From contig JAFQAR010000060.1 of the NCBI GenBank assembly GCA_017399905.1, positions 1-57,805 of the forward strand: 57,805 bases of DNA. The letters run 5' to 3'. This DNA comes from Bacteroidales bacterium. Lineage in GTDB: Bacteria > Bacteroidota > Bacteroidia > Bacteroidales > UBA932. Every line of letters begins with the position of its first letter. The first letter of the stretch is position 1. The notes below the pieces were generated by a model. That model was not told where the DNA came from. It was given only the letters and a program-made list of their open reading frames with translations, and ran no database searches. The translations under genes and the position numbers were made by a program. This document shows positions 35,886 through 43,786 of the stretch, in pieces.

Positions 35886-35953
35886 ATAAGCCTGTTAGTG
35901 ATTATTGCAAAAATAACCAATAACAGGCTTATATGATGTGATTTTTTATCGCA
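35886..35953 (-). promoter_or_regulatory. GH28 promoter: -7 element, flanking 12-bp inverted repeat, shared 10-bp box
   Basis: Minus-strand -7 TATTTTTG (35915-35908). A perfect 12-bp inverted repeat flanks it: ATAAGCCTGTTA at 35886-35897 and TAACAGGCTTAT at 35921-35932. TGCGATAAAA (35953-35944) lies 28 bases upstream of the -7 element, exactly as before susC. The downstream repeat arm ends three bases before the start codon at 35882. Confidence 0.55.
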
Positions 35954-35988
35954 AAGAATGAATAAATGTTCAACCGTGCGGCCGACAT

Positions 35989-37104
35989 TTAAAAATGATC
36001 CGGATGATAATGCTTGATCTCGAACTCTCCTGCAAGAATTCCGTATCCGTTTTCAGCAAGGGACTCAAGCTCATTCTCGCCGGCATACACCACGACAGGG
36101 GCGATGAAACGTACACGACGGCTGATTTCTTCTACAATAGCCGCATTGTGGGCAATGCCTCCGGTAAGTATGATCGCATCGACTTCTCCACATACCACAG
36201 CCGAAAGAGCGGCTATGTACTTGGCGAAGGAAACGCAGAATCCGCGGAGGAAGGTATCACATTCTGCATCTCCGGCATTTGCACGGGCTGCTACCTCGCG
36301 CAGGTCGTTCGTACCGAAATATGCAACAGCTCCTCCCCTTCCGACAAGTCTCTTCTTTATCTGATCCTCTGTCCACTTGCCGCTGAAACATTTTTCCACA
36401 AGAGGAAAGGCCGGCACAGATCCTGCCCGTTCCGGACTTATAGGTCCGTCTCCGCCAAGCGCATCGTTGGTATCGATGACGAGTCCGTTCCTATGCAGGG
36501 AAACAGAAGAACCTCCGCCCATATGAGCCACGATGACTGTGACTTCCCTGTTGGTCTTGCCGACACTGCGTGCGTATCTGCGTACCATTGCACGGGAATT
36601 CAACGCATGAAACAGCGTCCGCCTCGGAAATTCGGGCAGACCGCCCACCTTTACCTCCGGAAGCATCTCATCCGCCATAGGAGGGTCTGCGATGAAGGCA
36701 CGGCATTTTCCAGGGATACCCCTGGCTTCACGGGCATCGTTTACCATTACGGCGATATCATCGGCGATCAACGCACTCAGATTGCAGGCATGCGCACCTT
36801 CCTTAGCTGCCATGAGAGCATCGCGCATGGCCTGATTGACTTCATAGACTCCTGTCCTTATCGGGGTTATCAGGCCTCCACGGGCCATCGAAATGTCGAT
36901 GGACTCCAAAGCGACTCCCTTCTCCGAAAGGAAATCCGTGATGGAATCACGGCGCATAGGCGTCTGATCCATCACGGATTCGTATTTCGATATTTCTTCT
37001 GCAGTATGCGTGAGGTTCTTCTCAAAGAGTTTCTCTCCCGAGTCATAGACTGCAATCTTTGTCGAGGTGGAGCCGGTGTTTACAACCAGTATTCTACCTT
37101 TCAT
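35989..37104 (-). CDS. buk: Butyrate kinase
   Basis: 371 residues. Converts butyryl phosphate and ADP to butyrate and ATP; family members also accept branched short-chain acids. The N-terminal phosphate loop VVNTGSTSTKIAVYD (residues 7-21) and the ADP-binding segments VIVAHMGGGSSVSLHRNG and IILTGGIAHN identify it as Buk rather than AckA. Length fits Buk. It is last in ackA-ptb-buk, 16 bases after ptb. The 106 bases between its stop and the GH28 start hold the GH28 promoter but no obvious terminator. No butyryl-CoA synthesis genes are in the window, so the natural substrate may be butyrate or isobutyrate/isovalerate. Confidence 0.92.
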   Translation of the reverse strand: MKGRILVVNTGSTSTKIAVYDSGEKLFEKNLTHTAEEISKYESVMDQTPMRRDSITDFLSEKGVALESIDISMARGGLITPIRTGVYEVNQAMRDALMAAKEGAHACNLSALIADDIAVMVNDAREARGIPGKCRAFIADPPMADEMLPEVKVGGLPEFPRRTLFHALNSRAMVRRYARSVGKTNREVTVIVAHMGGGSSVSLHRNGLVIDTNDALGGDGPISPERAGSVPAFPLVEKCFSGKWTEDQIKKRLVGRGGAVAYFGTNDLREVAARANAGDAECDTFLRGFCVSFAKYIAALSAVVCGEVDAIILTGGIAHNAAIVEEISRRVRFIAPVVVYAGENELESLAENGYGILAGEFEIKHYHPDHF

Positions 37105-37120
37105 ATGTAGTAGTTTAATG

Positions 37121-38029
37121 TTAATTCACTGACATCGCGGCAATTGCGATGGAGTTAAGTTTCGTATCAATGCTGTCTGCACGGCTTGAAAGCACGCAAG
37201 GAACTTTGGCACCGACAAGTATACCGGCCTGTCTGACACCCGGCACAAGCTTGGAATTAGCCTTATAGAACACGTTTCCAGACTCGATGTTAGGGAAAAG
37301 AAGACAATCGGCATCACCGGCCACAGGGCTGACCAGCCCCTTGATGGCTACGGATTCCTTGTCGATCGCGACATCAAGAGCAAGAGGTCCGTCCGCTATG
37401 CAGCCCTTGATCTGTCCCCTTTCCGCCATCTTGGAAAGAAGGGCGGCCTCGAGAGATGCAGGCTGGCTGGCAAGCACCTGTTCCGTCGCCGCAATGATTG
37501 CGACCTTCGGCTTCTCCACTCCGACAGCCTTGGCGGTCCTTACAAGACAATCCATTATTATCTGTTTCTGCTTGAGGTCCGGAGCAGGTATGACGGCGAC
37601 ATCTCCCACAAAAAGAAGCTTATGATATGAAGGTATCTCAAGTGTGGTGCAATGGGTAAGCGTACCTTTAGGAGGAAGCAGACCGGTCTCCTTGTTGAGA
37701 ACGGCACGAAGGAACTTGTCCGTAGAGCACAGTCCCTTCATGAGGAAATCTCCCTCACCTTCACGGACCATCCTCACAGCCTCTGCAACAGAAGGAAGTT
37801 CCGATGGATTATGGACTACCGTAAAGACGGAAACATCCACACCCTCCTCAGCACATGCAGCTGCTATCATATCCCTGTCACCGACAAGTGTGACATCTGC
37901 GAGACCGAGTGCCACGGCCTTGGCGGATGCCGCTATGGTATGACCGTCAACGCCCCATGCGGCAACCATCCTCTTCCTGCTGCCTCTGGCAGCCAGTTCA
38001 TTGAAAATCTCAGAAAAGCTCTTGAACAT
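37121..38029 (-). CDS. ptb: Phosphate butyryltransferase
   Basis: 302 residues of the phosphate acetyl/butyryltransferase family, shorter than Pta and of Ptb length. It exchanges CoA for phosphate on butyryl-CoA, feeding Buk. Visible family features are RKRMVAAWGVDGHTIAASAKAVALGLADVTLVGD near the N-terminus and the C-terminal nucleotide-fold segment DCLLFPNIESGNVFYK. It lies between ackA (15-base gap) and buk (16-base gap) on one strand, which supports Ptb over Pta. It is cytosolic. Chain-length preference is not readable. Confidence 0.88.
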   Translation of the reverse strand: MFKSFSEIFNELAARGSRKRMVAAWGVDGHTIAASAKAVALGLADVTLVGDRDMIAAACAEEGVDVSVFTVVHNPSELPSVAEAVRMVREGEGDFLMKGLCSTDKFLRAVLNKETGLLPPKGTLTHCTTLEIPSYHKLLFVGDVAVIPAPDLKQKQIIMDCLVRTAKAVGVEKPKVAIIAATEQVLASQPASLEAALLSKMAERGQIKGCIADGPLALDVAIDKESVAIKGLVSPVAGDADCLLFPNIESGNVFYKANSKLVPGVRQAGILVGAKVPCVLSSRADSIDTKLNSIAIAAMSVN

Positions 38030-38044
38030 AATATTACAGGGGAA

Positions 38045-39259
38045 TTATTCCTCTTCGTTCTGCACGATATGCATTGTATCACGAGCAATCATCAGTTCCT
38101 CGTTCGTGGTGATAAGGGCTACCTTCACCTTTGAGTCAGGCAATGTAAGCAATGTATCCTGTCCTCTTACGACATTTGCGTCATAGTCGAACTTCACACC
38201 GAGATATGTAAGGTTCTCACACACCCTTCTGCGGAGACGGCAGTTATTCTCACCGATTCCGCCGGTAAAGACTATAAGGTCCACACCGTTCATTGCGGCA
38301 GCATATGCACCGATGAACTTGGTGATGTCGTATGTAAGCTTCTTGAGGGTGAGCTTTGCCTTAGGGTCTCCGTCATTTGCAGCTGCATCAAGGTCACGAG
38401 CATCTGATGAAATGCAAGAGAGGCCGAGGAAACCGCTCTTCTTGTTGAGCACCTTGCTCATCTCAGCAGCTGAAAGTCCCTCCTTCTCCTGAATGTATGT
38501 GACCACGTCAGGGTCCACATTTCCGCATCGGGTACCCATGATAAGTCCTTCAAGCGGAGTGAAGCCCATAGTCGTATCGATAGACTTGCCGTTCACGACT
38601 GCAGAAATCGAACTTCCGTTGCCGAGATGACATGTGATTATCTTCGAATAGTTGATGTCAAGACCTGCGAACTTCGCACCCTTTGCAGACACATATTTAT
38701 GGCTGGTTCCGTGGAAACCATATCTGCGGATACCGTATTTCTCGTAATACTCATAAGGAAGAGCATACATGTACGCGTAAGAAGGCATAGTCTGGTGGAA
38801 TGCCGTATCAAACACGCCTACCTGAGGTACAGAAGGAAGAACCGCACTCACAGCCTTGATACCGAGGATGTTTGCCGGATTGTGAAGCGGAGCGAATACA
38901 GAGCATTTCTCGAGCTGCTCCACTACAGCGTCAGTTATGAGCTGGCTGCAGACGAACTCTTCAGCGCCGTGAACGACCCTGTGTCCTACTGCTTCAATGT
39001 CCTCAAGGCTTGAAAGTACGCCATATTCCTTGTCAAGAAGGGCACCGATGACAGCCTTGATTCCTACAGTATGGTCCTCTATAGGCATTTCCTTTTCAAA
39101 CTTCTCCTTTCCGGTCGCCTGGTGCTTAAGGCAGCCTGCTTCCATTCCGATCCTCTCTACAAGGCCTTTGGCAAGAAGATCATACACCTCATCACTCTTC
39201 ATATCAAGGAGCTGATACTTAAGAGACGAGCTTCCGCAATTGAGTACTAAAATAATCAT
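38045..39259 (-). CDS. ackA: Acetate kinase
   Basis: 404 residues. Makes ATP and acetate from acetyl phosphate. Motifs: VLNCGSSSLKYQLLD (residues 5-19), GHRVVHGAEEF near 90, RRYGFHGTSHKYVS near 177, CHLGNGSSISAV near 210 and FTGGIGENN near 330. These are the standard AckA phosphate and nucleotide loops. Length is normal. It is the first gene of ackA-ptb-buk, with a good -7 element 71 bases upstream. A pta gene, the usual AckA partner, is absent here; Ptb may or may not supply acetyl phosphate. Confidence 0.96.
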   Translation of the reverse strand: MIILVLNCGSSSLKYQLLDMKSDEVYDLLAKGLVERIGMEAGCLKHQATGKEKFEKEMPIEDHTVGIKAVIGALLDKEYGVLSSLEDIEAVGHRVVHGAEEFVCSQLITDAVVEQLEKCSVFAPLHNPANILGIKAVSAVLPSVPQVGVFDTAFHQTMPSYAYMYALPYEYYEKYGIRRYGFHGTSHKYVSAKGAKFAGLDINYSKIITCHLGNGSSISAVVNGKSIDTTMGFTPLEGLIMGTRCGNVDPDVVTYIQEKEGLSAAEMSKVLNKKSGFLGLSCISSDARDLDAAANDGDPKAKLTLKKLTYDITKFIGAYAAAMNGVDLIVFTGGIGENNCRLRRRVCENLTYLGVKFDYDANVVRGQDTLLTLPDSKVKVALITTNEELMIARDTMHIVQNEEE

Positions 39260-39329
39260 TTCTATTATTGTTTTGTTTTCAGTTTCAGATAGCGGATTGA
39301 AAATCTTTATAATTTCAAGTCCATCTTTG

Positions 39330-39337
39330 CAAAGTTA
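39330..39337 (-). promoter_or_regulatory. -7 element for ackA-ptb-buk
   Basis: CAAAGTTA reads TAACTTTG on the minus strand, matching TAnnTTTG, and leaves a leader of roughly 65 bases before the ackA start. No clear -33 was seen. On the plus strand TACTTTCG at 39351-39358 is a weaker -7 candidate for the divergent ComEC-like gene. Confidence 0.5.
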
Positions 39338-39375
39338 TAAAAATTATCACTACTTTCGCAAAAAACAGGAACGAA

Positions 39376-40485
39376 ATGAAAGTGGAGAGAGAGATTGCGG
39401 GGTTTTCGTTACCTTTCGCTGCCGGAACGGCTGTTTCTGCATATCTTGCAGAGTCTTCATATGAGTTGTGCATCTGCTGCTCGACACCGGCCCTGATGCT
39501 GGTGCTGGGCATGACGGCGATACTTTCGGGGCAAGGATCCGTCAACTGCACAAGAGATCTCCAGAAGCTGATCACGGCCCTGCTCGGATTCTTTCTCGGA
39601 ACATTCTGCAGCCTGACCGCAGAGATGGCGGATCTGTCGGTACACATCCCCATGCTTGCACAAAAAGCCGAAAGACTCGGCATTGCGATGCAGGAAGCAT
39701 GCGATGCCGTTCCGTATGAATCCAAAAGCACAAACGCAATATTGAAGGCACTGATTACCGGAGAACGGAACGACATCCCGTCGTCAGTCACAAGGACATT
39801 CAGGGAAAGCGGAGCCTCTCATATCCTCGCCCTTTCAGGACTTCACCTCGGAATAATATACATGATAATATCCCGGATGCTTTCGGTAGCCGGGAAACAC
39901 CGGACTGCAATTCTGACACGTTCGGCCATCACCACCTGCACATGCATCATCTACACATTCGCCACCGGGGCCGGTCCCTCGATATCCCGTGCCCTGCTGT
40001 TCATCATCCTCAACGAAACGGCATCGGTAAGCGAAAGACACAGAAGTTCAGCGACAATATTTCTTTCAGCTCTTCTGATCCAGCTTTCATTATCTCCTCT
40101 TTCGATACGTTCCGTAGGGTTCCAGCTGTCCTATGCAGCCATGGCGGGGATAGTGTTCATATATCCGTCACTCCGGAAGTTATGGCCGGGAAACGGGCTT
40201 AATGGCAAAGCTTCACCTGTACGCAGGATATGGGATTCAGCCGCGCTATCCATTTCATGTCAGATCACGACCGGACCTCTCGCCTACATTCATTTCGAAA
40301 GCTTTCCCGTTCACTTCATTCTTACGAACCTGATAGCAATGCCTATTATAGGAATCCTTATTCCTTCAGCTGTAGCTGTGACCCTTCTGAATGTAGCGGG
40401 ATCTTGTCCCGACATACTGATCCGATTTACAGAGGATATGGTAAAGGCGCTCACTTTCTCCTTATCCGTCATTTCCGGGATGTGA
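39376..40485 (+). CDS. Short ComEC/Rec2-like membrane protein (competence domain only)
   Basis: 369 residues. It carries the ComEC core segment SHILALSGLHLGIIYMIISRML near residue 145 and the FATGAGPSISRALLFIIL helix, with about eight to nine membrane helices. Full-length ComEC has an N-terminal OB-fold domain and a C-terminal metallo-beta-lactamase domain; both are missing, with only about 100 residues (two helices) before the core. ComEC forms the inner-membrane DNA uptake channel; whether this short form does so is unknown. The stop overlaps the apbE stop by 17 bases on the opposite strand. No frameshift remnants of the missing domains are evident downstream, where apbE occupies the DNA. 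Confidence 0.8.
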   Translation: MKVEREIAGFSLPFAAGTAVSAYLAESSYELCICCSTPALMLVLGMTAILSGQGSVNCTRDLQKLITALLGFFLGTFCSLTAEMADLSVHIPMLAQKAERLGIAMQEACDAVPYESKSTNAILKALITGERNDIPSSVTRTFRESGASHILALSGLHLGIIYMIISRMLSVAGKHRTAILTRSAITTCTCIIYTFATGAGPSISRALLFIILNETASVSERHRSSATIFLSALLIQLSLSPLSIRSVGFQLSYAAMAGIVFIYPSLRKLWPGNGLNGKASPVRRIWDSAALSISCQITTGPLAYIHFESFPVHFILTNLIAMPIIGILIPSAVAVTLLNVAGSCPDILIRFTEDMVKALTFSLSVISGM

Positions 40486-41563
40486 GCTGTTCTTCGAGAA
40501 CGAAACCTTCAGAGCACCAGGTACGGAAGACCCCGTCGTCATCATAGATCAGGCATCCGTCCAGATCGGGACGCGACGAAATGAACTCCTTTGCTTCTTC
40601 CAAGCCGACTACCATGCAATATGTCGCATATGCATCGGCAGAAACCGCATCCGGAGCGACAATCGTCGCACTCAGGAGGGAATGGTCCACAGGATAGCCT
40701 GTCCTGGGGTCGATCGTATGGGAATATTTCTTTCCGTCCCTGACATGGAACTTACGGTAATTACCGGAAGTAACGATACCGTGAGGACCTTCCGGAGCAC
40801 GGAATATGCCCTGGATCTTTGCTCCCGGATCGTTATTGCCGTCTTCCGGACGGTCGATGCCCAAGGTCCAGGGCTTACCGGAAGGATTCCTGCCGTCACA
40901 GTATATTTCCCCTATATCCACCATCATATCCCTGACCCCGATGGAATACAGGTAGGAAGCGACAAGATCGCAGCTGTATCCCTGTGCAATGGCGTTGTAG
41001 TTGAGTTCCGGCTGTCTGCCCGGGACGCGGAGAAGATCAGCCGCACGAAGGCTTCCGTCCTCAGCCAGGACTGAGCGCATATTACGTTCCAGCCTTCCCA
41101 TACCCGACTCCAGAAGCAAGGACGCCACTTGCGGAGCATCCGGAAGGGAGTCTGATGCGAAGCCGAAGCCCCAAAGATCGAAAAGAGGGGCGGAAGCCAC
41201 ATCCACAACGCCGCCGGTCAATTCGAAATAAGTTACGGCATGTCCGTATATATCCAGAAAAAGGCTGTCCGGAAATATCCTTTCCCCGGCATTGAAACGG
41301 CTCAACAATGAATTGCGGTTGTATCCGGAAAGTGAAGCGTCTATCCGGCCGAGGATGGCGTCAACGGAATCGCGTATCTCTTCGGGCCTGACCTTCACCA
41401 TTCCGTCACGGCCGTTCATATTGAGCTTTACGGCATATGTTCCTCCTTGCGCATAGCCGGTTATGGTCACATATCTGTCCGCAGGCATGCAGGAAGATAT
41501 GCAAAGCATATACAACGACAAGGCAAGAATGACAGTGATATAATTTTTGACTTTATGCATCAT
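40469..41563 (-). CDS. apbE: FAD:protein FMN transferase lipoprotein
   Basis: About 364 residues. The frame extends upstream only through a TTG, which lies inside a -7 element, so ATG at 41563 (or 41560) is the start. The lipoprotein signal is MHKVKNYITVILALSLYMLCISSC. ApbE features: YAQGGTYAVKL, AQGYSCDLVASYL, the DIGEIYCDGRNPSGKPWTLGI segment, and the C-terminal HTIDPRTGYPVDHSLLSATIVAPDAVSADAYATYCMV with the metal-binding Asp/Thr. ApbE attaches FMN covalently to periplasmic flavoproteins such as NQR and RNF subunits. No such targets are in the window. It converges with the ComEC-like gene. Confidence 0.93.
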   Translation of the reverse strand: MMHKVKNYITVILALSLYMLCISSCMPADRYVTITGYAQGGTYAVKLNMNGRDGMVKVRPEEIRDSVDAILGRIDASLSGYNRNSLLSRFNAGERIFPDSLFLDIYGHAVTYFELTGGVVDVASAPLFDLWGFGFASDSLPDAPQVASLLLESGMGRLERNMRSVLAEDGSLRAADLLRVPGRQPELNYNAIAQGYSCDLVASYLYSIGVRDMMVDIGEIYCDGRNPSGKPWTLGIDRPEDGNNDPGAKIQGIFRAPEGPHGIVTSGNYRKFHVRDGKKYSHTIDPRTGYPVDHSLLSATIVAPDAVSADAYATYCMVVGLEEAKEFISSRPDLDGCLIYDDDGVFRTWCSEGFVLEEQLTSRK

Positions 41564-41590
41564 AATGGCAGGTAAGGCAAAGTATTTGCA

Positions 41591-41598
41591 CAAAGGTA
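41591..41598 (-). promoter_or_regulatory. -7 element for apbE
   Basis: CAAAGGTA reads TACCTTTG on the minus strand, an exact TAnnTTTG match, 28 bases before the apbE start at 41563. It supports that start. On the plus strand, CATATTTG (41622-41629) is a weak candidate for the divergent FISUMP lipoprotein gene. Confidence 0.5.
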
Positions 41599-41663
41599 GC
41601 GGTTTTTCAAATTAAAATCCCCATATTTGCAGGATTATACACAATAAAATTATCTGAACAGGA

Positions 41664-42719
41664 ATGAGTTTTAGAAAACTGAACTTGATAGCATTGATGG
41701 CCATAACCGCCATTTCCGCAGCCTCATGCAAGGACGACGAGGAAACGACAGCATTGCCGCAGCTCAGCGGTCTGACATTCAGCTGTCCGTCATACGTGCT
41801 TCCGGAGCAGAGGATCAAGATGACACCGAGAGGTACAGTTCATCCCGACAATAAGGGCATAGGATATTACTGGAAGGTCACTCCATCCATGTCCAAGTCT
41901 GACACGACAAGATTGGAGAACGGTCTGTCTCCGGACGGAAAGGAGTCCGACGGATCGTTCACATTCACATTCTCCGACACACTCGGAACATATACCGTCA
42001 ACTGCTATGCTTTTGCCGAAGGACATTCGGGAGATGCACACTCCATAACCGTCGAGGTCGTAAAGGGTGGAATTGACGGATCTGTAACCAACACCGGCAT
42101 CAGCAGCAATGACCCTAAATTCACCGAAGGCGGCCAGACCTACTACTATACCACTATCGGAGGACTGGACTGGCTGCGCAGAAACATATCAGACGAAAGC
42201 TGCGGAGTTCCGATGGAAAACTGCAATGCAGCATCCGATGTGTTCGGACGCTATTACAGCCATGAAGAAGCCATGACGGTATGTCCTGAGGGATGGCGCC
42301 TGCCTACCGAGGAGGACTGGATCTCGCTCTGCAAGGCCTGCGGTGCGGAAAATGCCGAAGTTCATGCCACTATACCGGGAATGACGACGAAGCTTATGGC
42401 CAACGCATATTTCAACGACATGCTGATGACCGAATATTGGCCGGAAGTCGGTGAAATCAGGAACGACAGCGGACTGAGCCTCATCCCGTCAGGATATGCA
42501 AACCTCGGCATGAAGAGCAGCGACGGCGGATATCCGGATGCAGTGTTCGAAGGTCTGGAACATTATTCGGTAGTATGGACAGCAGACGTTGTCGAGGGTG
42601 ACGAGGGCATGGCATATTACAGATACATCATCAATGACCAGCCGGATCTTATGATAGGTAAAGGGGACAGACAGTCTTTCGGTGCTTCGGTAAGATGCGT
42701 GCGCTCAACGGAAAACTAA
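41664..42719 (+). CDS. Surface-type lipoprotein with FISUMP domain
   Basis: 351 residues with signal MSFRKLNLIALMAITAISAASC (Cys22). The residues after Cys are Lys-Asp-Asp-Glu-Glu, which fits the Bacteroidota lipoprotein export signal for surface display. Residues about 40-130 form an Ig-like or PKD-like domain (YYWKVTPSMSKSD ... YTVNCYAFAEG). Residues about 165-350 match the FISUMP domain (Fibrobacter succinogenes major paralogous domain): LDWLRRNISDE, GRYYSHEEAMTVCPEGWRLPTEEDW, SGYANLGM and SFGASVRCVR. Function is not known; carbohydrate or matrix binding is often guessed. It is 13 bases before lemA but seems functionally separate. Confidence 0.8.
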   Translation: MSFRKLNLIALMAITAISAASCKDDEETTALPQLSGLTFSCPSYVLPEQRIKMTPRGTVHPDNKGIGYYWKVTPSMSKSDTTRLENGLSPDGKESDGSFTFTFSDTLGTYTVNCYAFAEGHSGDAHSITVEVVKGGIDGSVTNTGISSNDPKFTEGGQTYYYTTIGGLDWLRRNISDESCGVPMENCNAASDVFGRYYSHEEAMTVCPEGWRLPTEEDWISLCKACGAENAEVHATIPGMTTKLMANAYFNDMLMTEYWPEVGEIRNDSGLSLIPSGYANLGMKSSDGGYPDAVFEGLEHYSVVWTADVVEGDEGMAYYRYIINDQPDLMIGKGDRQSFGASVRCVRSTEN

Positions 42720-42732
42720 TTTTTGGAATATC

Positions 42733-43323
42733 ATGAAGAAAGGACTTGTTACACTTATCGTAGTCGGAGCAGTGGTGCTCGCCGGCTTTTTCTGGGTAAA
42801 GAACGTTTACAACAGGATGGTCGTTTCAGACGAAAACGTTCAGGCAGCCTGGGCTCAGGTCGAGAATGTATACCAGCGCAGAGCCGACCTCATACCTAAC
42901 CTTGTGGCCACAGTAAAGGGATATGCCGAGCATGAGTCGGCAACTCTTGAGAATGTTACCGCAGCCCGCGCCAAGGCGACCCAGATCACCGTCAGCCCTG
43001 AAGACCTTACCGAAGAATCAATCGCAAGGTTCAATGAGGCACAGGGAGAACTCTCAAGCGCGATAGGAAGGCTCCTCATGGTCACCGAGAACTATCCTGA
43101 CCTCAAGGCGAATCAGAATTTCCTCGATCTCCAGGCACAGCTTGAAGGCACAGAGAACAGGATCACGACAGAGAGGATGAAGTTCAACGAGGCTGCAAAA
43201 CAGTTCAACACAGAAATCCGAAGATTCCCGGACAATATCGTGGCTTCGATGTTCGGATTTGAGAAGAAAGGATATTTTGAAGCTCAGGCAGGAGCGGAAA
43301 CTGCCCCTAAGGTAGAATTCTAG
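42733..43323 (+). CDS. lemA: LemA-family protein
   Basis: 196 residues. One N-terminal membrane helix (residues 4-22) precedes a helical bundle containing YNRMVVSDENVQAAWAQVENVYQRRADLIPNLVATVKGYAEHE, the LemA signature. The membrane topology is type Nout with the coiled domain in the periplasm or cytosol depending on the model. Function is poorly defined; LemA genes often sit next to TPM-domain genes, as here (10-base gap to the next gene). Length is typical. Confidence 0.94.
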   Translation: MKKGLVTLIVVGAVVLAGFFWVKNVYNRMVVSDENVQAAWAQVENVYQRRADLIPNLVATVKGYAEHESATLENVTAARAKATQITVSPEDLTEESIARFNEAQGELSSAIGRLLMVTENYPDLKANQNFLDLQAQLEGTENRITTERMKFNEAAKQFNTEIRRFPDNIVASMFGFEKKGYFEAQAGAETAPKVEF

Positions 43324-43333
43324 AGACAGTCTT

Positions 43334-43786
43334 ATGAGACCTGATAAATTTCTGACCGCGGACCAGCAGAAAACTGTTGTGGCTGCGGTCAGACTTGCAG
43401 AAAAGGGTACCTCCGGCGAAATACGCATACACATTGACGGAGAATGTAGGAAGGATCCCATCAGAAGGGCGGAAGAAGTCTTCGCCAGATTAGGCATGCA
43501 CAGAACAGAACTCAGAAACGGAGTACTCATCTACCTGGCATGCAACACAAAAGTGTTCGCAGTCATCGGAGACAAGGGAATAAACGATGTTGTGCCTCAT
43601 GATTTCTGGGAAGATACCGCAGCACTTCTGAAACAGCATTTCAGCAAAGGAGAATACACGGAAGGGCTGGCTGGCGCAGCCATGCATATCGGAAAGAAAC
43701 TGAAGGACTATTTCCTGTATCAGGAAGACGACATCAACGAACAGCCTGATGAAATTTCATTCGGAAAGCAGGAGGAAGATCTATGA
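43334..43786 (+). CDS. TPM-domain protein, soluble
   Basis: 150 residues, no signal peptide or membrane helix. The TPM domain (TLP18.3/Psb32/MOLO-1 fold) spans about 8-130: VAAVRLAEKGTSGEIRIHIDGEC, NGVLIYLACNTKVFAVIGDKGIND and FSKGEYTEGLAGAAMHIGKKL. The tail is acidic. Function is unknown; TPM domains have been linked to membrane protein maintenance and to weak phosphatase activity. It is between lemA and a larger TPM protein and overlaps the latter by four bases (ATGA). Confidence 0.85.
   Translation: MRPDKFLTADQQKTVVAAVRLAEKGTSGEIRIHIDGECRKDPIRRAEEVFARLGMHRTELRNGVLIYLACNTKVFAVIGDKGINDVVPHDFWEDTAALLKQHFSKGEYTEGLAGAAMHIGKKLKDYFLYQEDDINEQPDEISFGKQEEDL

Larger units (their letters stand above)
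15309..35953 (-). other. Pectin (homogalacturonan) polysaccharide utilisation locus
   Basis: Eight minus-strand genes with short gaps encode GH28, CE12-CE8, a hybrid two-component regulator, GH105-PL1, PL1, SusC, SusD and a large surface-type lipoprotein. The regulator-enzyme half (35882-24036) is joined by gaps of 2 and 25 bases, a 4-base overlap and a 1-base gap. The susCD half begins after 149 bases with its own candidate promoter. The enzyme set points to esterified homogalacturonan and rhamnogalacturonan ends. No genes for breakdown of the unsaturated uronic acid (kduI, kduD) are in the window. Confidence 0.9.

Noticed and set aside
35995-37110. A 371-codon open frame on the plus strand
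   Set aside because: It mirrors buk almost exactly; Cys/His/Arg-rich composition and no recognisable motif mark it as a shadow of the coding strand.
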